Part shown: piece by piece, positions 11,101 to 23,500 of the stretch
How positions within the stretch are numbered: position 1 is the first letter of the stretch
How the letters are laid out: each line of letters begins with the position of its first letter
NCBI GenBank assembly: GCA_015227615.1
Contig: JAALGZ010000008.1
Span: 1-64,000, forward strand
Source: Labyrinthula sp. Ha
Lineage: Eukaryota > Sar > Bigyra > Labyrinthulida > Labyrinthulaceae
Direction: 5' to 3'
DNA: 64,000 bases
The notes under the pieces: model-generated
The model's input: the letters and a program-made list of their open reading frames with translations, nothing else
Database searches by the model: none
Told to the model about the DNA's origin: nothing
Program-made: the position numbers and the translations under genes

Positions 11101-14100
11101 ATGAGAAGCCATAAAAAAATTATCATTCTCTTGAATGCAGGAAAATAAGCGAGTACTTGGGCTCTTATCCTTACATTAGATTGGAGTGATGTGTGAACTG
11201 GATTTTTGACTACTCGAGGTACTTAATTTCTTGCTTTGAAATGAAAATGAAAAAACAGTTAAGCACTTCACTTAAAAGTTTGTTAAGAGTTCTTGTACAA
11301 ATATTAGTTGGATTTTAAAGAATCTTTTCGAATGTTTAAATTAAGTTATACTCTAAAATAACATCGATCGAGTATACTGTCTATCATTACACTGTAGTTT
11401 CCTAGTCTAGGTTCATTAATATGGAGCAACCAGGGCAATATTCCTCCACTTCAGCTAGACGTCCATAGAGAACAGAACCAATAGTTCAAAACAAGATTTG
11501 TATTGAAATATTAGAATAGAAATATGAGCTATACTGAGTTTCAGAAAAGGGTACCAAATTGAATATTATAAGATATTTTTCGCTCTTGCTTCAGAACCCT
11601 AATAAGTTACCATACTTTGATCAAACAAGTGTCGCATATAGCGAGTGTACTAACACATTAATACTTTTCATATAGATGGAAATTTTGGATCTCAAGAGAA
11701 TGAATGGTAGATATAACTATTAGAATTTGGATAGGTAAACCATATTTATAAGTTTTAAGGCGATGACCTAAGAACTTTAAAGGTAAGATAATTAGATGCA
11801 TCCTATAGATATGCGTTAAGCCACATCTCGTGAAGTGAGTTCAGATTAGAGATTTATTCTATTCTGCAATAAATAAATCATTTTTCAGTTGAGTCAGGTA
11901 TGAAGGGTTTAAAAGGTAAGAACGACTAATTATTTCATTTTCAACATGAACATACGAGCTATTACTCTCGACATTGATGAAGCATTGGTAAGTTATTATC
12001 CAGTCTCAGAAACAGAGAATTCTTTTTAGAGATATTTAAATATAGTCTCACACAAGTGGGGAAAAGTTAACATTTTCTAAGTTTTTTTGTAATAGCTATG
12101 GAAAGCTAACTTATCCGACACCAAGTTAGATTAAAGCATCTAAATATAAATAGCCCTAATCTGCTTGAAGCAATATGGACACATCCATATGAATTGCAAA
12201 ATTTCTTAATGAAAAATCTACATGCAAATTTCTCAGAAATATTCAAATTTTCAAATATATATATACAGCCACAAAAGGAACAGCTAATAGTTTTGCTGGG
12301 AATTTGTGGCAATAAACCAAAAACCATATGTGACACAGACATTACATTTCTTGGACAAACAATAGTCTAGTATTTTCCTTACTGTAATCTTCTATAAGCA
12401 TTTTTACTGGAATCTGATTTGTTTCAGATACAGTCTTAAACATCTGGTTGCCAAACTTACATGTCACTAGCATCGCAAACCGAAGCCGAGATTGAATTTA
12501 GTAACAGGTTATAGTAGTTGACAGCAAAATAATATTGTGATCTACGATCCTTAGATATTTTTTCCACATTTCCCCTGAATTCTAATTAGTTTAAATGTTG
12601 CTAATATTATTAGTTTCCAGTTCGAATATATAACTTATCTACACTTTTGTACGTTGGCAATATTGAAGGAGTATGGTAGGAAAATCAATAAAATAAACAT
12701 TACACATTCTTTAAAGAAAAATTTTTGTTGAAATTTATGTAATAATCATTAGAGGTCATTCAAGCTCATTGAATAGATTTACGTTCTTTAAAGATACAGA
12801 CAGAGAACCATGGAATTTTTATTAAAACAGTTTCGGAATGCACATATCACAATCCCCAGGATTTGTAGTTTTTTTTAATTAAGTTTTGTTTCGGATACTT
12901 AAAGGGGATTACCATTTCTTCATAGACCTGAAAGTAATTCTATGACCAGTATTACAAGTAGGCTTGTGTAACTTCTTCAACCCTACAAAGACTCGTTCAT
13001 CAATTATTGACCCAGCGAACTGACAACAGCAATATTACCTATTCTCTATTAAGACAATGTATGAATTGTTTCTAGCCAATAGATCAGATGAATGACTGAT
13101 TTATCATTGGGTTTCAACAGAAAAGTTAGTATTACTTACCATAACTTGTATTGTCAATTTTTTAAATAGAGAAACCAAAGCTCATGAGACACAAAAAGCA
13201 TCAAATGGGTTTACTGCGTATTCTTGACCTCAATTAATATAGAAAACCAGAATACTAGTGAAATTTTTCTGTGGGCTACAAGGTAAAGAAAGCGACAAGA
13301 GTCTATTCATTTTAAATATTAAAATATTTTCCTCTGTTAAATAAAAACTTTATTTAATAAGAGTTGCCTCAAAAAATATTTCATTTATTAATTTGCCAAC
13401 TACTATTTTTGGGAAACCTCAGCCCAAGAAAAATAGCTGGGTTATTTGGTCTAATATTTTTTCGCTGTTGAACAACTTTCATACTCCAGTAGTTTTCACT
13501 TCGTTATTATCCAGTCGCTGGAACTATAAGTTATCAAATGGTGGAGGACATGTCTATGTTTTAGGTTTGTTAGTTCATAGTAAGAAAAATAAAACAAATC
13601 ACTGTATTTTGTAGTTATATCATATACTCCTAACGTATTTTCTGCTTATTGCGATTATAGTGTAACTAAGCGATTTATTTTCCATTAATGGAGCGTTTGT
13701 TTGGTAAAACTAAGGGATGTACAGCAACAGGCATATGCTTACATTAATTCGAACATGTGTTATAGATTTTATAACACGAAATATGTATATTCCCTTCGGT
13801 TAACATATTGGGACAATTGATTGATACCACACCAACTTTTTGGAATAATTCTGCCACGGAAACCCTAAATTCTTCATAGAAACCCTGCTTTGAGAAAAGG
13901 AACACCATAAATTCTTGAAAAGCTCAAGATGTAATCTTAATACTGACGAAAAGAAAGGGTTACCGCTACTTGTTTTGTATAGTTTTACTTAGGCAAAGAC
14001 CAATCCATAGAAACTAAAGAGCGAGTCCCGAAGAGTTACAGGAACAATTATCTAGAACAAACATAGAAACCCTTCTGTTTATTTAAACCTCCACGCTATT

Positions 14101-17100
14101 TTATCCTTGTTTACATTCAGTTTCAGGATAAAATGTAACTCTCATGAGTTTTCCAATTTTCCATTTATCTGAAAGGAAGAATACACGGCAAAATGGAATC
14201 AGTTTGGACGTCGGCAGATCTTGCCAAGAATTAGTCAGGTAAGTTGTTTTTCTACCATGGATCCACTAGATAAGTTAGATAATATGAGTATGACATCTAT
14301 GATTTGCAAACAAGTTAAATTTGCTAAGAGACCGGAGATTGATTGCTACCCGGAGCCTATAGAAGTATCACATGATATTTTAAGTTTCGAACGGGGTCTC
14401 TTAGGTGAAGAAACCTCATTGATGCAATATTAAATATAAGGATATTTTCTGGATAGAAGCAGAAAAAAGGAGCCTGTTCAAACCATCGTTCTGTTCACGT
14501 GACATACTTGGGGGAGTCAAAAAAAAGTTAGCATAGTTTTTTCTAACAGGATATAGTCCGCTCATGTTAGATGTAAACGAGTTAGTTCAATACAAGATCA
14601 ACCCAAGTTCAAGGTTTTCATGTCTAAGTAGCTAGTAAGGTATCAAGTAACCAGCATCATTGATCTTATGAGGCACTAAACCTCATTATATCACCTTTGA
14701 TGTAGATGGCTGTCTTTTCGAACATTTCAATGAAGCTCCTCATCAATTTCTGCCAAGTAAATTACATCCAGAAAAGTTTTGTGAATCAATAAGAGCGTAG
14801 TACATTTAGATTTGCACTTTCGATCAAGCAATGTCTGGAAGGTTCATGGTCGCATTTACATCATCGCTAAATAACAAAGTAACTAACTTCTATTGGCACA
14901 CTAAGCTGCATTGCATATATGTATATATTTAGATTTCTGCTCAATACAGAAGTAATCGAAACCGGAAAGAAGAATAAGCTGTTTAATTAATTTCAAATAG
15001 TTAGGCAAAGGGTCGATTCTTTTATATGTCCCGCAAAATCATAGAACAAGGTAACATTCATAATCTCCCTACATTTGTATTGATATTTAGACCTTTATGC
15101 TCTTTATAATCTATGCTCTACCTACTACAAAGTCACATGAAATGTGTGTAAATTTGGTAATACATATATATTTTGATTCCATAATATTCTTACCTGCTGT
15201 CTTTACCAAGGTTTTGTTGTTTTGTTTGCAAGCTAGCACCTGTTTATATTGCTATTCCACTGAGTTATAAAGAAGACTTTAAAGACTTTAATTTTACTAA
15301 CTTCGTGCAATTTGAGAAACATTGAATTTCAATCCTCATTATAAATCTGTAGACCAAGATTTATAAGGACGCGATTTCTTCTAGATATTGTCATAGAGTT
15401 AGTATGACGTTTCTTCTTCGTGAAGGGAGAATTGTTCAAGCACCGATATTTAAAGTTAGAATGTCGTGATTTTATATTAAAAAAATGTGTTACTCCTTTC
15501 TCTCGCTGGATAAGAAGATATATTCCGTATTCAAGAACGATATGCACGAATAGCATAAAAATCAGAAGTATTACCGAAATTTGATACATTCAGTCCGAGA
15601 ACGTTTGGATAAGCTTATAATGTCTCAGCTGAGATAAAACAAGGCCTCGAAGCAAACAGTTCGCCGACATCACTATACCTACTATATGATGTAAGCTTTC
15701 TGAGTATTCTATGAGCAAGAACTTTATATAAAACGTTATGCGTGTACATCTGCTCATATGCCTTAATTTTTTTTTACATGTACACGAAAGTTGAAACTAG
15801 TTTTTGATTATATTCAACTCACAGTGAATGTGAGAACATAATTTTTCTTATATTGTTTTCAAAACTCAGTGATTCAAATTTGACAGAATAACCCTCGGAT
15901 GCGAACATATAGATTGTGTTCTTAAAAGAATCTTTCACTAAATGAGTATCCTTTATCATATTGTTTTTATTCTGCTTCTATTAAGAGCAAGTAGCTAATA
16001 GCTACTCGCGTTATGTTATTCTAAGTCTCAGCGTTTAGGATATCTATATCATAATGATTATTCTCGTCTTGATATAAACCACTATATTACTTATCTGACG
16101 TTTTAGCATCGAATAGTCCTGTCCCCAAAAAACATACAGATAGAGCCGTTAGAACCCGGGATGTTTAAAAGTGCAGTGATAATGTTAGAGTACGAGTATA
16201 TGTTTCCACTCTTGAAATAGATCCGTTTCTAAAATATAAATATGTTTTATAGAATGAGAAAAACTGGAGAAATTTGTATTGAGACAAGGAAGTTGTGTTC
16301 TTTGAGTTGAAGACAAAAGGCCAAGAGAAAACAGGTAAGTGCCACCAAGAGTCATTTTAACATGGTACCAGAGGATCCAGCCTCCTGAGTTACTTAGCAT
16401 TAGATAGAACACCAGCTAAACTTTATGTTTTCTTAAAAAGTTCACTTAATGCCGTTATAGTTTAAACACTTTTATCTGTACTAAAACAAAAGGTACCTAT
16501 TCATAACCACCAGTTCTTTAAATGGGTCCAAAATGACGTATGAAAGATGGGAGACAGAGTTAAAAGACAATTGTTCCTTATGTCTTTAACACAACCAGAA
16601 CAGTGGAGCAGCTCTCACAATATGACTATACTTAAACTCTAAAAGTATATTACAGCAAGGGGTGACAAAGATGACCAATTGCAAATTAATTTGGTTGTTT
16701 TGCGAATGATATGTCACGGTGGCCTTTGTATTAATTCATCTGCTCCTGCCACTTCTGCTCTAGGCAAACCTTTTACAGCGCTCAAACTTGGAATCTTATG
16801 ACATAAGTAGCTAGAGCAAGCCGGTTATATAGCATCCTCTAATATACTCATTTGGAGGCGCAAATCGATCGACAAATGTCACCAAGTTTGAAGTAATAGT
16901 AAAGCACCTTCGCAATAGTTAATATTTCCGAAAAATTACTTTCACAGAGAGTATTCTCTTACAAAAATCAAATAGCATAGAAACATTTTAATACTCTATC
17001 ATTTCAAAGATCTGTCTTCAGACTCTGGAGATATAATAATTAGTACTCATGGAATATGTACAAAGTTATTCTAGAGAAATGTTATTCAAAACCATTTGTT

Positions 17101-17372
17101 CCCAAAATAAATCAAAACCAAAAAAATACAAAAACTATTTGAGACATAAATCCCGAAATTGAATATTTTTCTCGTTATCCCGTGATAAAAGTGGCGCGTC
17201 TGTCGAGAAGATAGAGAATGACCTTTTCTGTCATTCTTATACAGTGAAACAGAAACTGCAAAGTTCAAATTACAGAAAAGAAAGCTGAAGCTAGATTTCC
17301 ATTTCATCGATTCTGAAAGAAAAAGGTTACATTTCTTAATGAGAAGAAACTATCTGATTTCAGCAAAAGAAA
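8112..17372. other. Gene desert, 9.3 kb
   Basis: I see no family I can recognise on either strand. The open frames are short and their translations look like AT-rich noise. The only candidate worth separate mention is the small frame at 14257-14433. Short AT runs occur near 10481-10500 and 12256-12266. No long tandem repeats or obvious transposon proteins were seen; eroded transposon sequence cannot be excluded. Confidence 0.45.
14257..14433 (+). CDS. Possible small protein, 58 aa
   Basis: The frame starts at an ATG in a favourable context (ctaccATGG) and encodes 58 residues of balanced composition, including KRPEIDCYPEPIEVSHD and ending GEETSLMQY. It is better than typical chance frames here because it is charged and mixed rather than dominated by Phe, Ile, Asn and Lys. 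A 31-nt stretch at 14239-14269 has the shape of one of this genome's introns (GTAAGT...CTAG) and overlaps the start, so the real structure may differ. I do not recognise the protein. Confidence 0.22.
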   Translation: MDPLDKLDNMSMTSMICKQVKFAKRPEIDCYPEPIEVSHDILSFERGLLGEETSLMQY

Positions 17373-18368
17373 ATGATGGTTACGTTACGCCACAATGAGT
17401 TTCCAGCTGGTAGTCCACCTCCTACACAGGCAAATTACGAGCCTAAAACTGCAGAACCGCTTCGATTTTCCGAAGGTTACGACGCCGGTGAGGGTAAGAG
17501 AAATTCGTGCAGATTAGATCAGATAGAATCCTGCTTTTTCCCTGAAGAAGGTCATGCGAAACTGGATTTTTTGTATCTGTCCCAAAAGTGTGAGAAGGAA
17601 AAAGTGCTTAAGAAACAGCTTCTTGATTTTCCAGCTGATGTAGTTGTAAGAACAGTTCGTTCTTCTTTATCCTATGTTCATCCAGAAAGAAGATTGGAAA
17701 GGAACTTAAAACTTTTGAAGAAAAGAGAAAAGCTTAATGATGTCATGTTGAAGAATAAAGTGGATCCAGAGAGATTGGAGCTCTTTAAGAATTTAGTATT
17801 TCCGGTGAAAATTTACGGAAAAAGTAAATGTGGAAAGTTTCCTATAGTTAAGTTTTCTTTATCAGAAGCAAATTGGGAAAAAGGAAGTAACATATTTGAA
17901 GATTCAGGTGAGTTTGATCGATTAACTTTACACTTTATGGAAAACTTGTTGAGTAAAATGAAGCAACTTGGATGTAAAGGAAAAAGTGCGAATGAGGACG
18001 CATATATTTCAAGTAAATTTATTCTAATACTTGATCTTTCTGGATACAATTTTTCTCATCTGCAATATTTAATGCGTCTGAATTTTAATCACATTGGCAG
18101 CGTGTTAGGAAAACTTTACCCTGAAATCCTGCTGAAAGTTTATTGTCTTACAAACAAAGAAAGCTTTGGTTTAACAAAACATACTTTACGTTTAGCAAAA
18201 GCAGCTAGTTTTTTTAATGTTATCAGCAAGACTTTTGTGAAGAAAGTCCAAATCTGTACTTCAGAAGGTGATCTGTTAGAGCAATTGGTGCATACGGATA
18301 ACTTTTCGATTTCCCAGCTGCCAAATGAAGTTGGAGGTCATTTTGAAGGAAGATATGTTTTAGATTAG
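17373..18368 (+). CDS. CRAL-TRIO (Sec14-like) lipid-binding domain protein
   Basis: Sec14-like proteins bind or exchange phosphoinositides and other lipids at membranes. The protein is 331 aa. The last half carries the CRAL-TRIO pattern: a hydrophobic strand FILILDLSGYNFSHL near 213-227, then GKLYPEILLKVYCLTN (the YPE...N segment), AASFFNVISKTFVKKV, and the terminal LPNEVGGHF that matches the LPxExGG motif of the family. The N-terminal part includes a Lys/Glu-rich helical stretch (about 100-135) and may stand in for the CRAL-TRIO N domain, though I cannot align it securely. The start follows a possible 3' splice site (tttcag) about 9 bases upstream, so a 5' untranslated exon is possible. It converges with the basic-protein gene at 18563. 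Family fairly sure; ligand unknown. Confidence 0.8.
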   Translation: MMVTLRHNEFPAGSPPPTQANYEPKTAEPLRFSEGYDAGEGKRNSCRLDQIESCFFPEEGHAKLDFLYLSQKCEKEKVLKKQLLDFPADVVVRTVRSSLSYVHPERRLERNLKLLKKREKLNDVMLKNKVDPERLELFKNLVFPVKIYGKSKCGKFPIVKFSLSEANWEKGSNIFEDSGEFDRLTLHFMENLLSKMKQLGCKGKSANEDAYISSKFILILDLSGYNFSHLQYLMRLNFNHIGSVLGKLYPEILLKVYCLTNKESFGLTKHTLRLAKAASFFNVISKTFVKKVQICTSEGDLLEQLVHTDNFSISQLPNEVGGHFEGRYVLD

Positions 18369-18562
18369 CTTTGTTTTTATGAAAACTTGGTTATGATTCC
18401 TTCGTATATTTATTATCAATAGGTATGGATTGTTTCTTTATGAATTGTAGTAGAATATGGTTATATGAGGTCCTGGACATGTTGTGTTTTCAACCTAAGT
18501 TTTAAAGAAATATAAAAATAGCAGTCTATAGTTTTGGACTTAAATATTTCATTGTTTCAAAA

Positions 18563-19348
18563 TTAAACGCATCTTCTTTTCTTTTTCATCTTTATATATT
18601 TCCTTGGTTTTACTTTTTTGTACAAAGTTTCACAACTTTTCTTACATTCATTTCTTTCTATTTTCTCATCAAAGACAATCATTTTAATGTCTCTCTCAAA
18701 CTTTAATTTTAACCTGTTTCTTCTTCCTACTTCATCAATATCACTCTCTCCTCTTTTCAGTATATCATTTGGGTTTTCTTTTCTTGAACTTTTTGTAACT
18801 TTCTTATCGTACTTGTTCTTTAGCTCACGCATCTTCTTAAGTCGATCTCGATCCCGAACAAGCGTGAGGTAATGACCAAGCACATCACTATTAGTCTTGG
18901 AAATAGATCTTATATGACCTTCCAAGAACTTTTTATTGTACTTTTCTTTAAGTCTTCTTTTTTTCTCTGTTACTCTGTGGAGTAGTTTACGTTTCTGAAC
19001 AATGCTCAATCCCTCTACCGGCGGGTTTCGAACACCACCTAAGTCTAAATCGAACTGTTGCTGCAAAACGCTGCATAAATCACAGTCGTTTTCATTTCTT
19101 TTCTTTGAGTTATCAATATCATTTTTCTCTGGAGGTCTATCTAGTTGGTTCTTCTTTACAGGTTTTTGTTTCAAGGAAGATTGCACCTCAGTTTGAATGA
19201 GAAGTTTGCAAACTTCCTCGAACATATGACCATCGAGTACACTATTTTCTTCCTTCAGCATATATATATATATATATATATTGTATATATTAAACTCAAC
19301 CAGTGGTTTTGTGTTTAATAGATTTTTTCTTATGTCTATCCTGGACAT
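18563..19348 (-). CDS. Basic, charged protein of unknown function
   Basis: I do not recognise the family. The frame gives 261 aa rich in Lys, Arg, Glu and Asp, with long charged helices, for example VTEKKRRLKEKYNKKFLEGH and the RDRDRLKKMRELKNKYDKK segment, and a Lys/Arg-rich C-terminus (KMKKKRRCV). Such composition is common in nucleolar, ribosome-assembly and splicing-associated proteins, but that is only a resemblance. A single CxxC (CDLCSV) lies near residue 90. The N-terminus is doubtful: residues 22-30 (IYNIYIYIYM) come from the AT microsatellite at 19260-19281, so translation may start at M30 or M42, or the repeat may lie in an intron. It converges with the Sec14-like gene, with 194 bp between stop codons. 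Confidence 0.65.
   Translation of the reverse strand: MSRIDIRKNLLNTKPLVEFNIYNIYIYIYMLKEENSVLDGHMFEEVCKLLIQTEVQSSLKQKPVKKNQLDRPPEKNDIDNSKKRNENDCDLCSVLQQQFDLDLGGVRNPPVEGLSIVQKRKLLHRVTEKKRRLKEKYNKKFLEGHIRSISKTNSDVLGHYLTLVRDRDRLKKMRELKNKYDKKVTKSSRKENPNDILKRGESDIDEVGRRNRLKLKFERDIKMIVFDEKIERNECKKSCETLYKKVKPRKYIKMKKKRRCV
19260..19281. repeat. (AT)11 microsatellite
   Basis: Eleven uninterrupted AT units, followed by a shorter imperfect AT run. It lies inside the 5' part of the minus-strand basic-protein frame. If it is really coding, length changes there would shift the frame or change the IYIYIY peptide, which is a reason to prefer a start downstream of it. Confidence 0.9.
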
Positions 19349-19372
19349 TTGAGGTAATAATAAATCGCTGGC

Positions 19373-19555
19373 GTGATTTTTTCAAATGACCGGAAAATAC
19401 AAGTTGCGGAATCGCCACCATTTCAGCCTAGATACACTGCTGAAATATATTATCAATACGGTATTATTAGAATTGAGTGCGTACTCATAGGAAGTAAAAG
19501 CGGTTTGCTGTTTGCGACCTATTTTAACCCAGCTATTTATCTGGAAACAAAATAA
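19373..19555 (+). CDS. Uncertain small ORF, 60 aa
   Basis: This frame lies immediately upstream of, and divergent from, the basic-protein gene. The peptide (for example QVAESPPFQPRYTAEIYYQYG, ending NPAIYLETK) has mixed composition unlike the usual AT-rich noise, but no known motif and no clear upstream or downstream exon. It could be a small gene, a terminal exon, or chance. Confidence 0.2.
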   Translation: MIFSNDRKIQVAESPPFQPRYTAEIYYQYGIIRIECVLIGSKSGLLFATYFNPAIYLETK

Positions 19556-19785
19556 AAATCATTCATCTTATTATATATATATTTTTATACTGGTGAAAGC
19601 TTTCTATTTAAAATAAGTGGTTCGCAAAACACTTGCGGACTATATAGTATACAAACCTTGGTGCTGATCATAACGCGTACCTATGAACTATGATATCTTC
19701 GCTTAAGTTCCTTTCTTCCTTATTTATATAGAATATACCTTATATAAAAGTATAGTTTTTTTGTAGTTGCTTTATATATTCATGG

Positions 19786-19965
19786 ATGTTGAAGACTCAG
19801 GTAAGCAACTTTTTCTTTGACGCACTGGTTGCTGAGGTGCAATACTGCCGAAAGCGATATTATAAAGAGTACCGCCTTTCGTATCTAACTCACGAAAAAG
19901 AAACTCAATTACTTCAGAAAATATTGAATTCTCAGATCCAAGCTTTTTGTACTTTCGTCAGGTAG
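19786..19965 (+). CDS. Uncertain small ORF or exon, 59 aa
   Basis: An ATG opens a 59-residue frame with a helical, charged composition (FFFDALVAEVQYCRKRYYKE; HEKETQLLQKILNSQ). It contains an in-frame 36-nt GTAAGC...TGAG stretch (19801-19836) that could be spliced without changing the frame, and the last full codon overlaps AG|GTAGAT, a possible 5' splice site, so it may be the first exon of a longer gene. I found no following exon that fits, and I do not recognise the sequence. Confidence 0.3.
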   Translation: MLKTQVSNFFFDALVAEVQYCRKRYYKEYRLSYLTHEKETQLLQKILNSQIQAFCTFVR

Positions 19966-20172
19966 ATATTGCTCTAAAACTTATATTTAATCATTCCTCT
20001 ATGCTCTTCTTATTAATAAATGGCAAAGTAACATATAGCAAGAATACTGCAGACGCTTACCCGCATTAGTTTATCTAGCTCGGCAATGAAAGTATCTTAC
20101 ATCATTACTCAGTGGTCTCTATCCTGAAGTTGTTCACACACGAAAAAGTTAGAACTAAGAATTTAAATCCTT

Positions 20173-20553
20173 TTATTCAAAGCTTAACTCTGTTCTTTGG
20201 TAAAATTTCAGTTGAAAGGCTAGGGTAAACCGTTCAGTAAAATGTGCCATTCTTACTTTGACCGGTTGATAGTCAGATTTCATAAAGCTCGCAGCATAGT
20301 TTTCGAGATCATTAAATGTTTTTAAGTTTAACCATTCATGAGTCAAGACAGGAGATCTCAAAGTTAAAAATATTTTTAGGCGGCTTTCAAAAAATTTCCT
20401 TGTACAAAAACCATAAATTACTCTTAGAATACGGGAACTGTGCTTTGCAAATGACAAAAGAACTGGTTCTAGGCTCCAGAATAATAATGTATTTAATTCA
20501 CTATCTTGTTCACCACTGGAATTTCTTGCACCGCCTACAAAAATGATATCCAT
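20173..20553 (-). CDS. Hypothetical protein, 126 aa
   Basis: The start codon is in a good context (gaacATGG). The 126-residue product has balanced composition: MDIIFVGGARNSSGEQDSE at the N-terminus, a hydrophobic to basic middle (LEPVLLSFAKHSSRILRVIYG), and RMAHFTERFTLAFQLKFYQ near the end. There are no known motifs and no clear signal peptide. It is the longest unexplained frame in the 19.4-24.4 kb interval and converges on the 19786 frame. No known family comes to mind. It may be a lineage-specific gene or a chance frame. Confidence 0.35.
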   Translation of the reverse strand: MDIIFVGGARNSSGEQDSELNTLLFWSLEPVLLSFAKHSSRILRVIYGFCTRKFFESRLKIFLTLRSPVLTHEWLNLKTFNDLENYAASFMKSDYQPVKVRMAHFTERFTLAFQLKFYQRTELSFE

Positions 20554-23500
20554 GTTCTTTTCTTGCTTGTATAATTCTCAGAAATTGAGTAAAACCCCAT
20601 ATATTTTTTACTATCAGGAAACCAAACAAATATTTAGTTATTACAGTCTGAAAACCGTTGGAACAGATATATCTTAGTATATTTTTAGAGTAGTTGTTGA
20701 TGTATTACAAGAATACACTTCTCATTAGAAATTGTCAGAACACGCAGTCTAGAAGAATGCAAGTATACTAGTTTTTTCTGGAACAACTCTATGGGTACAT
20801 TTAATATTCGTGTCAAAGATTTTTATCAACATTTTCTTGAAAGTACAACTTAGAGTATCAATGACCATTGGGAAATTCCAAAAAGTCGGTTTTTGAAATC
20901 GAAGAATACTCTTTAACAAAAGTTGTTGTGTTACAACTCATAGGAAGCTTTAACAATAGATTGCTTAAATAATATATAATATATAGGTCACCAATGCTTC
21001 AAATCTAGGTTGTATCAGTATGTGGGGCCTTCTACCTTTCTTACATATTTTTGTCACGTGCTACCTTTTTGCTAGCGCTGGTTATGAAATTTTACCAGAA
21101 AACTCAGGGGTTATCTGCACTCATGAAACATTATTTTCTTTGTGACATATTTTTTCCTAAATTGAAAAAGATATTGTGTATTGATTTTTTTCCAACTCCC
21201 TAATCATACTTGTTCTTTTTGAAATTAATTGTGTTTTAATAACCGGTTGTACTATTGATTAGGCTAACTTTAAATTTAAGTTCTAAGAACTCTAATAGAA
21301 TCAACTGAAATTTTTCGACTGAAACTCTATATGTACTAAACCAAAACTAAATATATGGCTGGATATTATTATTAATAAAACCAGTTTTTCAGGGGAAGCT
21401 CCGGCTTTTCACTGAAATAATTCATCTTAATATCAGTTATTTTTCTCCCTGAGAAAATGTTTTAGAATTCCGTAACAGTCAGCTCGTGACCACTATGGTA
21501 GTGGTTAAATATGAAATGATTATTAGAGTTTAATATTCTCATTTATTCCTAAGAGAAGGTATTTATTTAAAACCACGCTTTTTCCATTTGCATGAAGGGT
21601 ATATAAACTTAGCTAGCCTCAAGGTGCTATCCAATATATGATTTTAATTCACCACACTAGAATTCTTAACTTCCTCTAAATGTACTAAAATCAGAAGGTA
21701 AAGAGAAGAACTTCATTAAAAAACTGTCAATTCTCATTTACAGATATTTGACTAAATTGAATAAGGTAGAATGGCAATTGTGGTATCACATATAAGTTCC
21801 AAAAAGACATAAGTAGCAACTATGGTCATATCCTTTCTTTTACATAACATTTAAATAAGAAACCCAACGTATTTACAATCACTGTGTCCAAACTTTTCTT
21901 GCTTCATGATTCGAAAATGGTGAGTCCAAAAAGAAATATGACTAAAGTCAACAATAGGGTTTTCTTGTGTATTCTCAAATAAAAGTCATCAGGAGAAATT
22001 TCAAATATATTAGTTGGTTTATTTGCTACAATGCGTTTGGTTCTGCCATTGAACTAAATTAAAATAGTATTTTTAGAGCCTTGTCGGGTGTGAATCTGAA
22101 ATGTGCTCTAAATTTTTTGAGCAAGGAATTAGAAGACAATGAATATCTGGAATGCAACTCCTGAGAAGGTGCGATGCGATAATATTGTCCTGGTTGTAAC
22201 AACCCCTGGGTTGAAGCAGTACCGTACAGTGTAGTTTAACAACAAGCAATACATTTGGTTTTAAGTTAAGTGTTTTAACATTGAGAATGATTTTATCTTT
22301 AATTTATCAACATTCTTTCTTATGTTGCTATCGAATATTTTAACACAGGCTAAGCCGAGATATGAGAAAGATGCATGATGAGATGTTAGTTCCGTTTAGT
22401 TAAGTGGGGTAAAAGTGTATATTTTTGTTCTAATTTAATTGATTAATGGTTTTAAAATATCTCCTCTGCACATGATGCTCAGGAAACAGTTTTCCAGTTT
22501 GGTTAGTTACTTGTTCAATCACGACGTAAGCCCATATCCCATTTGTATTTTTTCTAAGCTTTAGAAAATTTCATCCACTAAACTAAGTTTTTTGGGATGA
22601 ATTCCATACGTGCTCCAATTTGTAACTAAAAATTAAAAAATAAGGAAGCGGGAATTTCAGGGGGTTGCCAGAGAATGATTACGGAAACACATGTTTTTAT
22701 TTTTAGTGGATTAGCCATCGAGAGTGTAAATTTACCATCTTATGACAACCAGCATCTCTAACTTGATAATGTTTATATCTCATAGCTTACTTTTGGATAG
22801 AAACAGTAGTTTTTGAGGAAGTACATAAAATTTTCTGATATTAATGCAAAAAATCTCGGAATACCTAATATTTTCCAAAATCACTTATTTTCCTCCTCAT
22901 ACAAACAAACTACTTACATTAACTGACTTTTCTGAAAGAGAATATCTCGGAGACTTCCATCAAACCCAAAATGACATTGTCATGATTTACATCACTAATA
23001 CCAATTCAAATAAATCTGTTCCAAAGTATATGACGAACGGAAAAGATAGAGCTTGGACTTTGCCTTAAATTTTAATGCAAATGGAGACATTTAATGTTTT
23101 CACAGGTTTTGATACATATAAGCCTAATATCTGACTCTCAGCCTAGTCACACTGCTATAGTTGAATATTGTGTTATTGGCAAATAATATAGTAGTTACCT
23201 CTAATTCTTGCACACTTTGTTCACGAGAGATGAAAAAGAGAAACAGCTGAGAAGAAAGGGTAATAAAATCAAACGTTCCTTGTAGAGTGCTGCGTTCTCC
23301 AAGCTTAATTGCAAAGATCCTAAATTATAAGATTATGTTTTATTATTATTCATCACTTAGTTGAAAGTGAGTATAGCTTGAAAAAATATTCAATTCTTTA
23401 AGTTCTAACATACTTGGTAAGATTGCTTGAGTAGAATTATTAAGACATTGCGAAAGTGATTACACGGGAGGAGCTAGTTTATGTATCTACTTTTCAATTA

